Shown in pieces: positions 21,523 through 22,354 of a DNA stretch of 22,354 bases. Every line of letters begins with the position of its first letter. Positions within the stretch are counted from its first letter, which is position 1. Position numbers and translations under genes: made by a program. The notes beneath the pieces were generated by a model. That model ran no database searches, was not told the DNA's origin, and saw nothing but the letters and a program-made list of their open reading frames with translations. Source of the DNA: Acidobacteriota bacterium (GTDB taxonomy: Bacteria > Acidobacteriota > Terriglobia > UBA7540); the NCBI GenBank assembly GCA_021827255.1, contig JAKAWO010000010.1, forward strand, positions 1 to 22,354. Reading direction: 5' to 3'.

Positions 21523-22354
21523 TTACCTGAGCGTCCACGGCGGGCGTGCCGCAGGATTGAGCATGGCGTTGGCCGTAGCCAGATCGGCGGCCGTACCTTG
21601 ATCGAGGCGAGTGATTCGCTTATTCACCGTGTCCCACTCGAACTTCCCGCTCATGCGCTGGGCGATGCAGCCGAGGAGCAACGCCTCCACCACGGGCTGC
21701 TCGAATTCGTAGTTGGCGCGCGGCAGCTCACCGCCCCGGATGGCGTTCAGCCACTCGCGGTACGCGCCGGGAGATTTCGGCAGGTTGTCGGGCGGAGGCG
21801 CAAAGCTCTTCATGCGGCTAGCGGGAATGAGCCGCGGATGTTCGCCCTCAAATCCGCACAGGATCTTGCCTTCATCGCCGACGAACATCATGCCTTCTCC
21901 GTCCGACGGATCGCTCATCAGTTCGTCTGGCAATAGCTCCTTCGGACGTTCGGGCCGCAAGTGGCCGTCGTACCAATGGATCGTTACCGGCGCTCGATCG
22001 CGCCGCGCCGGAAACTCCCAATGGACCAATTCACCCACGGGATAAGTTTCCGGAAAGCGCGGCGTCGAACTCGCCTCGACGCGGGTGGGCGCGGTCAGTT
22101 CCAGCACTCGAAACAGCGTATCGAAGCTGTAGTTGGCCATGTCGCCGATTGAGCCTTCGCCAAAGTCGAACCACGCTCGCCACACAAACGGCAAATAGAT
22201 GTGGTTGAAGGGCCGCTGGGGCGCCGGTCCCAGCCACAAGTCCCAATCCAGGCCGTCCGGCACCGGCTGAGCCTGCTTGGGCCGCGCGATACCTTGCGGC
22301 CAATAGGGCCGCTGCGACCAGTTGTGAACCTCGCGCACTTGTCCAATCACCCCC
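21523..22354 (-). CDS. Gfo/Idh/MocA-family oxidoreductase, C-terminal part, cut by window edge
   Basis: 277 codons of the C-terminal part are present; the frame is open at the window end. The first possible start (GTG at 22350) is an internal valine, as the homologous stretch G-VIGQVREVHNWS normally lies in mid-protein after the NAD-binding Rossmann domain, which is outside the window. The visible part is the alpha/beta substrate domain: DWDLWLGPAP, a GDMANYSFDTLFRVLEL segment with the Asp/His-region of the family, VHWEFPAR and, near the end, VEALLLGCIAQRMSGKFEWD. This style is common in Acidobacteriota, Planctomycetota and Verrucomicrobiota, where such enzymes act on sugars or inositols and are often Tat-exported. 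Substrate and export cannot be judged from this part. Confidence 0.88.
   Translation of the reverse strand, partial: GVIGQVREVHNWSQRPYWPQGIARPKQAQPVPDGLDWDLWLGPAPQRPFNHIYLPFVWRAWFDFGEGSIGDMANYSFDTLFRVLELTAPTRVEASSTPRFPETYPVGELVHWEFPARRDRAPVTIHWYDGHLRPERPKELLPDELMSDPSDGEGMMFVGDEGKILCGFEGEHPRLIPASRMKSFAPPPDNLPKSPGAYREWLNAIRGGELPRANYEFEQPVVEALLLGCIAQRMSGKFEWDTVNKRITRLDQGTAADLATANAMLNPAARPPWTLR

Overview
This 22.4-kb window is high-GC bacterial chromosome from a Gram-negative (diderm) organism. An OmpA-type peptidoglycan-binding protein and several exported envelope proteins support the diderm call. The mix of an ECF sigma/anti-sigma pair feeding DUF4097-type proteins, HEAT-repeat proteins, a TMTC-like GT-C/TPR protein, a stand-alone M16 peptidase and a Gfo/Idh/MocA oxidoreductase is typical of Acidobacteriota. 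That assignment is inference from gene content; there is no rRNA or other marker here. No insertion sequence, prophage, CRISPR array or origin was seen.

Left part, minus strand (1-4896): an exported two-domain M16 zinc peptidase (2134-4896) is followed by a cysM-type cysteine synthase (1047-1997) with its own strong sigma70-like promoter. Then come an unrecognised 89-residue protein, a PIN-domain nuclease, and the N-terminus of a JAMM/MPN (M67) metalloprotease cut by the window edge. CysM plus a JAMM protease recalls the CysM/CysO/Mec+ sulfur-carrier route to cysteine, but two genes unrelated to that route sit between them.

Part 5220-7963: a degenerate response-regulator receiver protein and a BioY biotin transporter subunit are on the plus strand. 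A HAD hydrolase on the minus strand is divergent from an inner-membrane-anchored OmpA-domain protein.

Part 8021-13090, minus strand: five genes in one direction form the most interesting unit. In order of transcription they are an ECF sigma factor, a zinc-finger anti-sigma factor with a C-terminal HEAT-repeat domain beyond a membrane helix, two exported DUF4097-like beta-solenoid proteins (one carrying eight exact-length 18-residue repeats), and a membrane-anchored PDZ-PDZ-coiled-coil protein. This looks like an envelope stress-response operon. A 12-bp hairpin separates the regulatory pair from the effector genes. A second, exported HEAT-repeat protein is divergently encoded next to the sigma gene.

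Right part, plus strand (13281-20798): the HEAT protein, a GT-C/TPR membrane protein, tRNA-Lys(TTT), an amidase-signature hydrolase, a cytochrome P450 and a LOG-family protein. On the minus strand at the right edge are a GNAT acetyltransferase of the phosphinothricin-acetyltransferase type and a Gfo/Idh/MocA oxidoreductase truncated by the window end.
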